Translations under genes and position numbers: made by a program
Source of the DNA: Zygnema cylindricum
Lineage: Eukaryota > Streptophyta > Zygnematophyceae > Zygnematales > Zygnemataceae
Direction: 5' to 3'
Assembly (NCBI GenBank): GCA_037447655.1
Contig: JBBHKE010003558.1
Coordinates: 30,045-94,044, forward strand
DNA length: 64,000 nt
Shown: positions 21,001-31,809 of the stretch, one piece after another
How positions within the stretch are numbered: the stretch's first letter is position 1
Layout: each line of letters begins with the position of its first letter
Notes under the pieces: model-generated
Told to the model about the DNA's origin: nothing
The model's input: the letters and a program-made list of their open reading frames with translations, nothing else
The model's database searches: none

Positions 21001-22671
21001 ATATGGGGATTGAGATTACGACGCTCCTCCGTAGTAACGGGTTGAACCGCTGAGAGACTAGGATTTAACAGCAGAGCCCTCAAAGCGACTGCCGCTGCGA
21101 CCTCATCAACGAGGGGAACGGCTTTCGGTACATCCTCCAACATCGCTGAAAGAATACTTAATCGCTCCTTTACCCGATGATCCTCATGAATAGTGCCATC
21201 CAATATGGTCAGTGCCTCTGCTACGATGGTATGAGCTGTGTCCGGTAGGGAAGGCAGAGGCTCTTCGGCAAATGAGAGTGGGAGACGAGAATTTTGTAAT
21301 TTGCCCACTCGGTTATGGTCTGCTGAGCCTTTTTCAAATGTGGCCACCCGTTGTTTGACGTGGGAATCCCGAAGGGTTCGCCCGGCCAACAACGGCATGT
21401 GGACAACGGTCCTGGCCATCCCATTAAACTGGGGTTTCATTTCCGCCATGAAAGCTGCAAATTGCTCTTTCATTATGGCTGCCATTGTGGCTTGAAGCTT
21501 GGCCTTCTCTCTCTCTACGAGAGATCTTAGGGGGAGCTTCCTCTTTCCCGGTCTCCTTAGGCGGAGTGACTGGTTTCGCGAAACGGGCCGGAATTCCACC
21601 ATTCTTTATCTGATTTTGATAGGTGAAATTAGGGTCCTTGATGTGGCACCGATGGACATAATGTCCCGTTTGGTGGCAATGAGTGCAAGTGGCCGCCTTG
21701 TTAGGACACATGCGAGCATTGTGCCCGGTTTTTCCACATCGAAAACACATTCGGTTTCCGGGACCAGCAGGTGGAGTTCCCATGGCTGGCGTCTTCTAGG
21801 GCCTATTGGGAGGCCATGGGTTTTTAGGTGGAGGAGGAGATGGATTAACCGGTTCTCTGTGAGGAGCTTTGGAACGCTCATGGGCGTCCCACCACGATGT
21901 CTGCATCTCATACTCTACGGCGTATTGAGCGGCTTGCTCAAAGGTGAATTTCAGTCCATACATCTGGCTGAGGTGGTTTTGGATAAACCTCTTTGATGGA
22001 CCTGGAAACTGTCGGACAAATTTCAGGACAGCCTCCGCATCGGACATGAGGTCCGGTAATGCCTCTCGCAAAGTTTCTATCCGAGCTTGCAAGGCAGGAG
22101 CAGTTTCACCTGGCTTACGCTCGAAGTTCATCAACTCTTTGATCTGATCCGGATTTTGCATCCGGTACTCCTCTAGGAGGATGTCAAACATGACAGAGAG
22201 AGGGTCACGTAAAGGAATGGTTCCCCCCGCTCTAGTTGGGACCGCTGCTCGGGCAGCCACTGCATACTGACGAGGAACTTCGGAGATAGATGGATACAAC
22301 TCGTCTCCATTAGCATCTAATAGCGCCGGTCTCGCGGCCTGATATGGGATATCCACCTGACCGACGACTTCCGGTAACCCCGCAAAGGGAGCCACGTACT
22401 CTGTTATCGCAAGAACATCCTTGTACTTGCGAGTGTAGAGAGTGAGGGCCGTACCACGGAGGTATCGACCAAGAAGGGAAAAGGCGACACGGAGGTCAAA
22501 CCTATCCTGATATCTAAAGGCTAGATCTCGCATTTCCGTGTCGTATAACATCCGGAAATGCGATAAGGACATAGTATCTTTTAACCCGGAAAAGCAAAAG
22601 TGCATCTTACCCATGGATCCCTCTGAAGAGGAAGCCATGTCGTAAGGAGGCGGATGTGTCGGTTGTGCCAA
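20913..22671 (-). pseudogene. G1 gag
   Basis: The start ATG at 22669-22671 gives MAQPTHPPPYDMASSSEG and a capsid domain with FALMF-like segments DLRVAFSLLGRYLRGTAL and FERKPGETAPALQARIETL. A TAG at about 21796 interrupts it. Two CCHC knuckles follow in the same frame (CFRCGKTGHNARMC and CTHCHQTGHYVHRC). Then a frame change at about 21550 leads into a coiled-coil-like stretch with LVEREKAKLQATMAAIMKEQ. The protein packages element RNA. Two knuckles are typical of Gypsy gag. Confidence 0.8.
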
Positions 22672-24399
22672 AGCTGGGCTGGTAGGGAACTAACGAGTGT
22701 GAGGAGTTGGAAAGGTTTCCTCCGGGAAGTCTTCTTCGGTCCCCTCTAGGTATGACCTAGATGAAACCGAGGATAATGAGCACGTGGATGTCAGACCACA
22801 CCGTAGTGACGGCGATCTGCGATCAACAATCGGATCGGACGTGGTCAACGATTCGGGAAAATCCGAATGATCTAACTGTTGAGAACGGTAAAATGTACTG
22901 CCTCGGGTAGAACCGGATTGGTAAGGAAGGTCATCTCAATCCATGGGCATAAACAAAGGGAGAACCCTTGACTATGATAATGAAATGTTTCGCACGACCT
23001 AACCGAGATGTAACACATGTGAAACCAATCCACTCGTCCAGCCAACACACTCAGTCACTATCAAGACCCGATGGTCGTATCTAGCAAGAAGTCGGTTTAC
23101 CACAACCTCTACCCTGCAAACAGTTGGCAAGGCCAAAGGGCCAGATCTATAAAAACAAGAAAATTGTTATCCAAGCACCCTTGGGTGCAGATCTACAGCA
23201 ACACAGACGGGAAAAGGTCTACATTGTGCCACCCACGGCAAGATCTAGCAAGAAATCCCACTCTAGATAGTCACACGAAAATCCAAGGCCACTTGGGGCC
23301 AGATAGCATGTAGAGAAAGCAAGAAAATGCAAGTGTTCAATAAGAAAGGTTCACGATAGAACCAATCCACACCGCTCCCCTACACGAGTGTCCACACTAA
23401 ATCGGAACGCTCCTGCACGCGGAAGGAATCGACTACTTACAGACACCTTTAGTACTTTGGTGAGCACTAAGGGTGAACTTGACTTGTTCGAAGCAAGTCG
23501 GGTTTTGCAGAGCTCCCTGGGATGAAATTTGCTCCACGAAACTCCCTCCGAGCGTTCTCCGAAATAACCCTCCGCGAGACCTGTTCCGTACCGTGAAGAT
23601 GTACGCCGGGGAATGTTAGGGAACCAATGGAAGGGAAAAAATAACGTAGGGTGGAAGGAAAATAACAAATAAGAAAAACAAATACGATAGATAAAAAAAG
23701 GGTGTTAGAATAAAGTCGGAGGCCGCTCAAACTCCAGATATACATCCAAACTTGTGACCACAATAATCCAAAGCCAGCAGCCAAACTTAATTCCACTTGA
23801 AAAATCCTAATTCCAAAGCCAAACCCTAATTCCAGAGGGCCAAAACTCAAAATCTGCAGCCAAGGACTCAAAATCTGCAGCCAAGGAATAGAAGGATACC
23901 GACCTAAGAACTAGAAACAAAAGGAATAAACCCTAAATCTCCTGCAACCCTAATTCTGCAGCCAAAACCCTAATTCTGCCTCCGAACCCTAATTCTGCAG
24001 ATTAACCCTAATTTTGCAGATTAACCCTAAATTTGATACAAAATTTAGGTTCAACACGAAAGCCAAGAAATATAGTGGCAACAGAATAAGAGACAAAGAT
24101 TGAAAGAAAGAAATAGCCGAAAACAAAAACAAAATGTTTTTTTTTTATATAAAATAAAATTTATATTTTTAATAGATATTTTTATTTTTATTTTCTTTTG
24201 GACAAGAATACTCAGCCAAAAGGTAGCCACTAGGCTCTTGGGTCTTCAATATATTCTTTACAAGAGTTATCTTATAAGAAAGCAACGAAGCAAGATAAAT
24301 AATTCCAACCAAAAACAAGGAAAACTCCAAATTCGGCCAAATTTACCCTTCCATTCCCAACCGAAAATACAAACAACACAAATACAAACACCCAAACCG
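22672..24399 (-). other. G1 leader region
   Basis: About 1.7 kb lies between A1 and the gag start with no convincing coding sequence; several frames are open for about 100 codons but look like nothing known. It has repeated CCCTAATTCTGCAG-type blocks at about 23940-24035 and AT-rich DNA at 24100-24250. No TGG-starting tRNA primer site is visible next to A1. Confidence 0.6.
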
Positions 24400-25335
24400 T
24401 TCAGCTGTCCGTGTGAGGGGCAGCCGGATCCGGATGCTTCTCCACACGAACTCCAATCCACCACTTCCCAAAAATGACACAAGTTGGAGGGAAACCTTTC
24501 GGACTTGGCTTTGAGCCGCATGGATTAAAAGCGTGGGCAGAATTACAAGGGAGAATGTATGTAAACTATCTAGCCTCTACAGCTAGCTAGCAAAAGAAAA
24601 GAAGAAACTTGAGCAATCGGTGAGAGAGAGAGTAAGAGAAAAGCTCCGCCGCCAAGAGAAAATTCTTGTCCAAAAGCTAGAAATTCTAAGTCTGAAAATA
24701 GACTAAGTATTAGCTACGCTACGCCTACGCAAACCCTAACCTAAGTCTAGGCTAGTTCACATGAACGAACTACTTAAGATGTTTGGCCAATTGGCGACCA
24801 ACATCGTCTGCCTTACGCCTAACAAAATCCACCATCCGAGGGTAAAAACCCTCCCTAACTACATGTACGCGCGAACCTACATGGGTTCGCGACTTAAATA
24901 TATAATGGTACATCGAAGCGTCGATGGTACTCCCGGATATCGCGTTGCATCGCCAAACGATACTTCACGTATGTATTCCAAAATTGTGTACCTGCGCACG
25001 AAAACGAAACAATAGTACGCACGCAATTAGTACATATACAAATAGACGTGTACGCGAATCGCGTACACGTCAAAGATAAAAGAACCAATGTGCCTTTGCA
25101 CGTGCGGACATAAATCATGCACGCGCGCAAAAATAATTGTGCGTGCGTGTATGATTTCGTTCGAGCGTGTCAAATATCGCGTGCGCGTGCACAACATCAT
25201 GCGTGAGTGCGAAATATCGTGCACGCATGCAAAATATCGCTCGCGCGTGCACTATATCATGCGTGCATGCGCAATATATCGTGCGCGCATGCAAAATATC
25301 GTGCATGCCCGCGACCGACACCATGCGGCATGACA
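24400..25335 (-). repeat. G1 terminal repeat segment A1
   Basis: This is the 5' terminal repeat of the element, ending CGGCATGACA at the TTCC target duplication. It lacks any B segment on its inner side, which opens directly into the leader. A likely TATA box (TATATATTTAAG in element sense) is at about 24895-24906. Confidence 0.85.
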
Positions 25336-25339
25336 TTCC

Positions 25340-26143
25340 ATTTAACTAGATTACGGAATATAGGGCATAGAAACAATTGTAGTATTAGTAACGGACGAAA
25401 CAAATAGTAAGAACATTTGTTTCGATGGTCCGTATTAAATACTGATATAAATCGGACGGCCGTGGTTAGCGCCAGCTTCACGGAAAAGACAATTTGGCCG
25501 TTTGCGGACTCCGCCACTCCGGATGACACGTGGTAACATCATACGGGTTTACGGAATCTCCGAAACAGAAGACAACAAATCTGGATGTGACAAATGTCGT
25601 ATTATGGCGACGTTGTACACTATCTGTAAAGAAAGTACTATGGCATCTGTACCTTATTGTACGATACAGTCCTGTGATTGGTCAGTACCTTAGTACTAGG
25701 GGGTTTAGAAAGGGGTTTAGGACTTATAATATTTTGGGTAGGCAACCGCCTTTCCCACAGAGCATCTTATATAAAAGGCCAACTTTGGCCTGTCATAACT
25801 ATTAACTCAGTTGACCATTTTCAGTGATTCTTTTTGCTGCGGACTCAAGGGAGTCTAGGCTACACAGGGATGTAGTCGGTCAGAGTTTTTGCCTTCCTAG
25901 GTGGCTACATTTCTAAGGGAAAGTCAAAGTGGGTGAATGTATCCAAATCACATATTCCAACTTTGTATTCTGTGGTGGATTTGAGCAAATAGAAAGTCTT
26001 AATTCACAGGGTGAAGCTTTAATGGGGTTTTGATTGTCAAGGGGTCAAGCATTTGGGTTTATATAAACTTGGATTCGACACTATCTAGATTAGTTTCTTT
26101 TGATATGCGAATTCTGTGTGGCTATGGAGCCCATAGAATTTCA
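25340..26143 (+). repeat. Element B 3' LTR, part 2
   Basis: It resumes after G1 with ATTTAACTAGATTACGG and ends CATAGAATTTCA, followed by ATCCT. It aligns with 11557-12360. Confidence 0.85.
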
Positions 26144-26148
26144 ATCCT

Positions 26149-26663
26149 TTCCCGCCGCCAGATCGAAAAAAGATTTTGATCGTAGCCGTCATAAAAACTT
26201 GCGCGGTATTTGTTGCGCTATCGAAACAAAATGCGCAGTATCTGTTTCTTGTCCGTATCGTACTCCGTATTTTTCATAACTGAATGTATGCATTCCGTAT
26301 ATAGTCGTCGTTAAATGAATTTGTCCACATGTAATTGTTTATATACTTATGAAACCCGATATCACTCAACACTAGCTTTAGACTAAACGGATAAAGCTAT
26401 CGGCTATTTGGAACCAGAACGGACGGTAGGTACCAAGATCAAGTCATGGGTCTATCAGGCCAGTTTTTGGTAAATCAACCCATCTACTGCATGTCTTCTT
26501 CTTGATAGGATAGGCAGCCATTGCTCTAACTCCCTCTCCAACTTTCAGTGATTGCGACGAGTGTGGGAGTTGAAGTGAGGAGTTAGAGGCAGACAGCATC
26601 GGCTTCTTTTCTGCAATTCATTTTAGACCTAGAAAATACTAAAAAGAACCATTAATTTGTACA
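26149..26663 (-). repeat. Element D 3' LTR, proximal half
   Basis: It aligns with 54075-54555 and ends AATTTGTACA beside the polypurine tract (CTCCCTTTATTTT on the plus strand). The tRNA-like module, plus strand TTTAGACTAAACGGATAAAGC to GGTACCAAGATCAAG, is at 26382-26462. Confidence 0.85.
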
Positions 26664-26676
26664 CTCCCTTTATTTT

Positions 26677-26844
26677 CTAGTCACCTTTTAATTTCAGGCC
26701 ACACTTCTCCCAGCTGAAAATAAGCTTAGGGGAAGGCAAAGGTATGGTCATCATATCTGCTACAATTTCACTATCTGGTCTATATTCTAAATTGATTATT
26801 CTATCTTCTACCTTTTCCTTTACCAAGCTAAGTCTAATGTCCAT
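26677..26844 (-). pseudogene. Element D RNase H, C-terminal end
   Basis: On the minus strand it reads DIRLSLVKEKVEDRIINLEYRP through LKLKGD and a stop at 26677. It continues the FKAKHM segment that lies at 42960-42985 on the other side of G2. The CCAT at 26841-26844 is the left target duplication of G2. Confidence 0.85.
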
Positions 26845-27136
26845 TGTCGAGCGTGCCTGATAAACGTGAGGGAAAGGCCCACGGCCCGAAGTCGTCAGCA
26901 TTGGAGTCTTGCAAATAAACCCCGAATGCGAATGCTTCACAAAATGATAATCATGCCCGGTGCTGCCCACATCCCTCCTATAGATATGCAGGAAAATGGG
27001 AGAGAGATACTTAGAAAGGGAATATGGATGAGGGCAAGGGGAAGGTGAAAGTTATCCCCTCCCCCTTCTCCCCCCCCCCCCCCTCTGGCTGGGGGAAGGG
27101 ATTTGGGCCTCTATAATTGGGCTGATATCCCAATTT
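26845..27136 (-). repeat. G2 terminal repeat segment B2
   Basis: About 292 bp starting TGTCGAGCGTGCCTG. It is repeated as B1 at 28315-28606 with differences that are largely C/T and G/A. It contains a long C tract at about 27065-27083. Confidence 0.85.
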
Positions 27137-28312
27137 GCTATGTCAACGGGAAGTCTATCGCACTTGTTCCCTCAAAACCAGCTGTCGTGATCTAAGGGGT
27201 TTCAGTTTACTCCGGAACAGTAACTCCAAAGCAAAGAGAACTCCAGATGAAGACACAAATGCACTACCACGTAGATATATATATAAATAAATATGATTAG
27301 TTTTCCAGATTTATCAATATCACCTTGCCCAAAAAAAAAGAATAAAAGATAGAAAATGTGAAATGTAGCTAAGCAAGCTTAACATACCCCAGCAATCAAC
27401 GATGACAATTAGAAAAAGGTGACCCCTCTCCCGATAGTATCGTCAAAAGCTATGGTACTCGTGCAACCTTCGGTGTCCGCAGCTCGGAACCTACCAGACT
27501 CTTCTCGGTTCTAAACAGCAAAAATGTCCAAAATCTCCCAAAAGCAAGATAGTGCCAACTATCCGCCTGGACTGTGATTTCCACAAAAGACAGATCCAAA
27601 ACCAAGATGGTAATAGAGTCGAAAAAACACAAAGATTCTCCAAAAGAAAGTTTGTTGGAATTTTTCAGGGTTGTATCATGAGACAGTACTGAAAAGCAAC
27701 CTGTCTCATTCGATCCCAAGTGCCTTATTCATCAAAGTTTGTCAAATTGCAGGTCCAAAAGTCAAAGCTACGCTATTAACGAATGAGAGGCAAGCAAGTG
27801 TAATTGAACTAACACAAGACAAAATAATCCGTACTACACTAGGGGCAATTTTTTTTGCTCCGGAGTGCGGCTAAATCCGCGGCCGGAAGTAATTATTCGG
27901 TCCACTATTATATAACAAAGTCCTGAAAAGGACACCAACTTGCCATACTTTGACCTAATGTAATTAATGGACAAAATGTCAGCTGAGTTTGAACTAAATT
28001 CCTACTGATGGCTACCAGCATAACCTTAATGCAAATCCGGAAAATGACGTGGCAATCCACAATGTACCCCCCACTGGGGTTGGTTGCAAATGGTCTCGGT
28101 AACGAAATTGCAATCTTTGAGACGCTAGCACTTTGTCGGTCGGCCTCCGTTAGGCGCCAAATAAATTGCATTCCGCTCAGTTTAGGAAAAACAAGGATCT
28201 CGTCCGGCTTGGTGCACTCACTCCTCCGTACTTTGAAGACCGTACATGGTAAAAAAAACCCGAAAATCATTGGTGATATAAAGGTATGCCTGAAAAGCAC
28301 ATGAGCTTGACA
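27137..28312 (-). repeat. G2 terminal repeat segment A2
   Basis: About 1176 bp, homologous to A1 (41789-42959). It ends GAGCTTGACA on the plus strand. It lies between B2 and B1. Confidence 0.85.
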
Positions 28313-28314
28313 GC

Positions 28315-28606
28315 TGTCAAGTGTGCCTGATTAACGTGAGGGAAGGGCCCACAGCCCGAAGTGGTTGGCATTAGAGTCTTGCAAATAAACCCCGAATGTG
28401 AATTTTTCCCAAAATGATGATCATGCCCAGTGTTGCCCACATCCCTCCATAGATATGCATGCAAAATGGGAGAGATGCTTGGACAGGGAATAGGGATGAG
28501 GGTAAGGGGAAGGCAAAAGTTATCCCCTCCCTCTTCCTCCCCCCCCCCTGGCCGGGGGAAGGTATTTGGGTCTTTGTAATCGGGCTGATATTCCAATTTC
28601 CCCCCC
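28315..28606 (-). repeat. G2 terminal repeat segment B1
   Basis: It begins TGTCAAGTGTGCCTG two bases (GC) after A2 and ends CCAATTT at the pyrimidine tract CCCCCCCTCTT (28607-28617), the polypurine tract in element sense. Confidence 0.85.
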
Positions 28607-28617
28607 TCTTAGTCAAC

Positions 28618-29720
28618 CGTGAATAAGTTATAAAAACAATTACCCGCTCCATTCGCAGTTCCCACAGAACCGGATGCTGGAGGGTAGAGGGTGTGGCTCC
28701 TAAGAGGAGGGTATACAAGCTGAATGCCAACACTGACCACTTTGATTGCAGACGAATATGTCGTGCAACTGGGAGGGCTGATTGCAAGCTGATGAACAAA
28801 AAGGGGGATCGGCAAAGTAAGTTAAGTGGAAAGTGGGTTCATCTTCCAATCCTTGAAGATGGCAGGGGGCCACATTGATCTGATTCTCTTTAATTTGTCG
28901 ACCATCCTTTCCCTCCAATGTAAGAACCCCTTTGTTGGAAACCTCAACCACTTTCAAAATTACTCTCCCGGCAGAAATATCCAGCATGTCCTTCTTCTGT
29001 TGCATCCGATATACAAAGTCCCCCGGCATAAATCGTCGATGCCGAGGCACATAATTCTCGCTCCGGCGTTGAGAATACCACAACTGATCTCGGTGTTGAG
29101 CCGCCTGCAAATTGCCCATGGCGAGAGGCATCTCTCGGTGGAATATCTTGGCTCCTTCGGCGATCAGTTTTTTTACTGTCCCCTTGTCATCCATCTCCGA
29201 GAGGACCACCGCTTGGGTCAATACAGTTCCGCGCAAGATGGGATGCCGTCCAAATATAATGAAATAAGGGCTATAGGAGTGGAGAGAAGCATGCCTGCTC
29301 AATCTGTAACCCATAGCAATCCAAGGCACTTTTCTGTTCCACTCCCCCAAATCTTCTTCAACTGCATATTTTCGTAGTGATTGCTTCACTTTCTATACGC
29401 ACCTTTCGGCCAAACCGTCGGCTTGAGGGTGGTCACGACTGGTCAGCCGATGGTCGACTAGGCATTTTTCGAAGAGGTTGGAAAATTCTTCAGCATATTC
29501 GGAGCCTTGGTCGGTTAGAACTTCCGCAGGCGCTACGAATTTGGCTAAAACCCTTTGCAAAAATGCATCTGCAATTGCCATGGACTCCTTCCGAGTCAAC
29601 ACCACAAACTGGATCTACTTGGAAAAATGTTGTATCATGACCAGCACGAAATGGTTCTCGCGCTTGCTGGTTGGAAGAGGTCCTAAAAGATCCAACGACC
29701 ACCGATAAAACATCCCCCGG
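28618..29720 (-). pseudogene. G2 integrase with degenerate C-terminal PHD finger
   Basis: The core begins WSLDLLGPLPTS near 29700, then LTDQGSEYAEEF and HPQADGLAERCV (29605-29393), giving the D-D-E positions. The next open stretch, 29389-28700, carries FGRHPILRG, MPLAMGNLQAAQHRD and the FMPGDFVYRMQQKK barrel region. It ends in a Cys/His segment: CSSAC, CNQPSQLHD, CNQSGQC, WHSAC. This matches the first two thirds of a PHD finger; the final Trp and Cys pair is decayed or in another frame. The domain order equals G1. Stops at 29391 and about 29608 and a frame change break it. Confidence 0.75.
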
Positions 29721-29779
29721 ATAGGAAGCAAATAAAGCTCAGTCCCGCCCTTTTTGTCAAAAGGTGCCTTAACTCGATG

Positions 29780-30920
29780 GAGATTGGAAATCAGAGTTTC
29801 TCAGTTAGAGGGGGGAGGAACCACTTTCCTTGTGCCGTCTGACCATTTCCGAAGGAGAACGCCTCTTGCTCAATCATAGGCGCCATCAGGGTCTGTACTC
29901 GGGATAATTGATTTCCAGTTAAGTGGGGAAGAGGCGACCCCTGTTTGATAGATTGGAGAGCATCAAGGTCGTTCCAGATGTCCTTCCGTCCGGCCCCTAT
30001 GGGCGCTTGCCCCTCCACGTCGGCCGAGAAAGTTGACAGTTCCCCCCCTGATTGGGGAAGCGAGATGAAAGGGGAGGATGCTCGAATGATTACCAGACTA
30101 ATCTCAGGGTCCTCATCATGCCGAGCCCTGGTATAATCCATGGTGGAGGGATCAGGATTTCGACTAAGTCCGTCGGCATTCCCATGGATTTCCCCTTCCC
30201 TATGAACAATGTTGAAATCATATTCCTGCATTATAAGAACCCATTCAGGCGAGTTTGCCGGTTAACTTACTATTTTCCATGATCCATTTCAGGGGTTGGT
30301 GATCCGTAATCAAGGTGAAATGGACTCCGTATAAATAAGGCCAGAAATGTTGGATGGCCCAATCCGCCGCGAGTTACTCTCCGTGGTAACTGCTATAATT
30401 CCCCTCTGCCTTGTTGTTGCTCCGGCTGGCGTAGGCCACCACATATTCAGCTCCGACATCATCCACTTGAGCCAGAACCGCTCCCAATCCAAACCTACAA
30501 TAATCAGTAGAAAGGAGGAAAGGTCTTTGGTGATCAGGCATCTGGAGCACGGGGTGCTGTTTCAAAGCATCCTTCAAGAACTGGGAGGAGATCTGTTGTT
30601 CTTCGGCCTTGTGCCACTCTTGGTCTTTCCGCAATAGCTGGTTAAGGGGCTGGACGTGACTACTGAACTCTGGGATAAACCGCCGATAGTAATTGGCCAG
30701 ACCCAGAAAGGTGCGAAGGGCCGAGATGTCCTGTGGTGGGGGAAGGGCGTCAAGGGCTGCCACCTTGACCATGTGGGGACCCACAGTCGCGGGAGTCAGC
30801 TCATGTCCGAGGTAAATGATTTTCTGTACCCCCCTAAAATGCCTTTGCCCGGGTGACATTTCAAACACGCTGCTTGGAGTGCCTGGAGAACGATCTGGAT
30901 ATGCCCAGGTGTTCCTCAAA
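29780..30920 (-). pseudogene. G2 reverse transcriptase C-terminal part and RNase H
   Basis: The stretch 30919-30374 carries the RT thumb or connection motifs LGHELTPATVGPHMV, LRTFLGLANYYRRFI and the RNase H start STDYCRFGLGAVLAQ, then AYASRSNNKAEGNYSSYHGE. After a stop and frame change, 30231-29791 continues with EYDFNIVHREGEIHGNADGL. It degrades the RNA strand of the hybrid. It has at least two breaks. Confidence 0.8.
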
Positions 30921-31560
30921 AGTCTTTGATATTATAATAACATCATCATTATAGCACCGGGCTCAATCGATTCCTCGGAGCGCTTCGTCCATTGTCTGTT
31001 GGAATTTTGCCGGTGTATTCTTAACCTCGAAGGGCATGTAAATCCATTCATAAAGTTTGGAACTAGCCCAAAATGCAGTTCTCTCCTAATGCTTCGGTTC
31101 CATGGCAATCAGGTGGAAACCATTCTTCATGTCCAGAGTGGAATATATAGTGGCGCCAGCAAGAGAGTCGAATATCTCTTCCGGAGTCAGCATCCGATAC
31201 CGGTCAGAGATGGTGGTCGTGTTCACCATGTGATAATCTCCGCACATCCGGAAATCTACAATCTTCTCGGACGAGTCTTTCTTTGGAGGGAGAACTGTCG
31301 GGGAAGCAAACCCATGAAGTCCGGTACTTTCCTGAACGAATCTGGCTTCCACCAAAGTCTGGACTTTAGCCGTGATGAATTCCTTTTCCTTGAAACTGAG
31401 AGGATACTGCTTCTGCCAAACAGTAGTCGTCTTGTCGATCAAATGGATTCAGAAAGGTGTTCCTTTGTAAATACCGTCATATGTTTCTGACCATGAGAAC
31501 ACCTGCTTGTTTTCGTCCAATAGCTCGAGAGCTGCGCCTTCTGCTGAGGATCCAATTTCT
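30921..31560 (-). pseudogene. G2 reverse transcriptase N-terminal part
   Basis: Linker LDENKQVFSWSETYDGIYKG near 31530-31470 leads into RT: KEFITAKVQTLVEARFV, GFASPTVLPPKKDSSEK, FRMCGDYHMVN, IYSTLDMKNGFHLIAM (open at 31442-31086). After a stop, AFWASSKLYEWIYMPFE and the active-site motif CYNDDVII appear; the usual residue before DD is Ile, Val or Leu, so Asn is a change. Frames shift between 31080 and 30920. Confidence 0.8.
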
Positions 31561-31809
31561 CCCCTAGGGTCCAATCCATTTTCCCATGCTCTACAACAGC
31601 CCAAGCCTCTGGCGGTCTACCCAGAAGTTAATGTCGAATTCCAATCCTAGCGGTGGATCTGCCTCTACCCATCCGGCTAGGACGCTGCTGCAGACAACTT
31701 CCGCTAAGTTGTCGCCATCTGAGCCACCGCCCCTCCCAAATGAGAAAACCTGCGGTGGTGAAATGTGAATTTGTCTTCTTTCTCTCCCCCCCTCAAGCTG
31801 CAAAGTTGC

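Larger units (their letters stand above)
14567..25335 (-). mobile_element. Element G1: Ty3/Gypsy retrotransposon with DNA methyltransferase, PHD finger and split direct repeats
   Basis: It begins TGTCGTGCATG and ends CGGCATGACA on the plus strand, flanked by TTCC at 14563-14566 and 25336-25339. On the minus strand the order is terminal repeat A1, about 1.7 kb leader, gag, protease, cytosine methyltransferase, reverse transcriptase, RNase H, integrase, PHD finger, polypurine tract, then B1-A2-B2. From about 20.0 kb to 15.9 kb one frame is open except for stops at 19564, 19369, 17857 and 16171, so methyltransferase and polymerase were one polyprotein. It was inserted in B's 3' LTR. Confidence 0.9.
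2781..26143 (+). mobile_element. Element B: Copia LTR retrotransposon with elements C and G1 nested in its two LTRs
   Basis: It begins TGTTGATATTTGAG and ends GAATTTCA, flanked by ATCCT (2776-2780 and 26144-26148). The 5' LTR is 2781-3019 plus 11464-12360 and the 3' LTR is 14235-14566 plus 25340-26143. Each sums to 1136 bp once the insertions are removed, which strongly supports the reconstruction. The internal part (12361-14234) is only 1.9 kb, so most of pol is deleted; it needed enzymes from elsewhere to move, or lost pol after insertion. Confidence 0.9.

Noticed and set aside
23940-24040. Interstitial telomere
   Set aside because: Units are CCCTAATTCTGCAG and similar, few, and not the plant CCCTAAA repeat; they lie inside the G1 leader.
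26677-26970. Minus-strand frame joining B2 of G2 to the end of element D RNase H
   Set aside because: It is a chance fusion across the G2 insertion boundary; the N-terminal part is repeat sequence.
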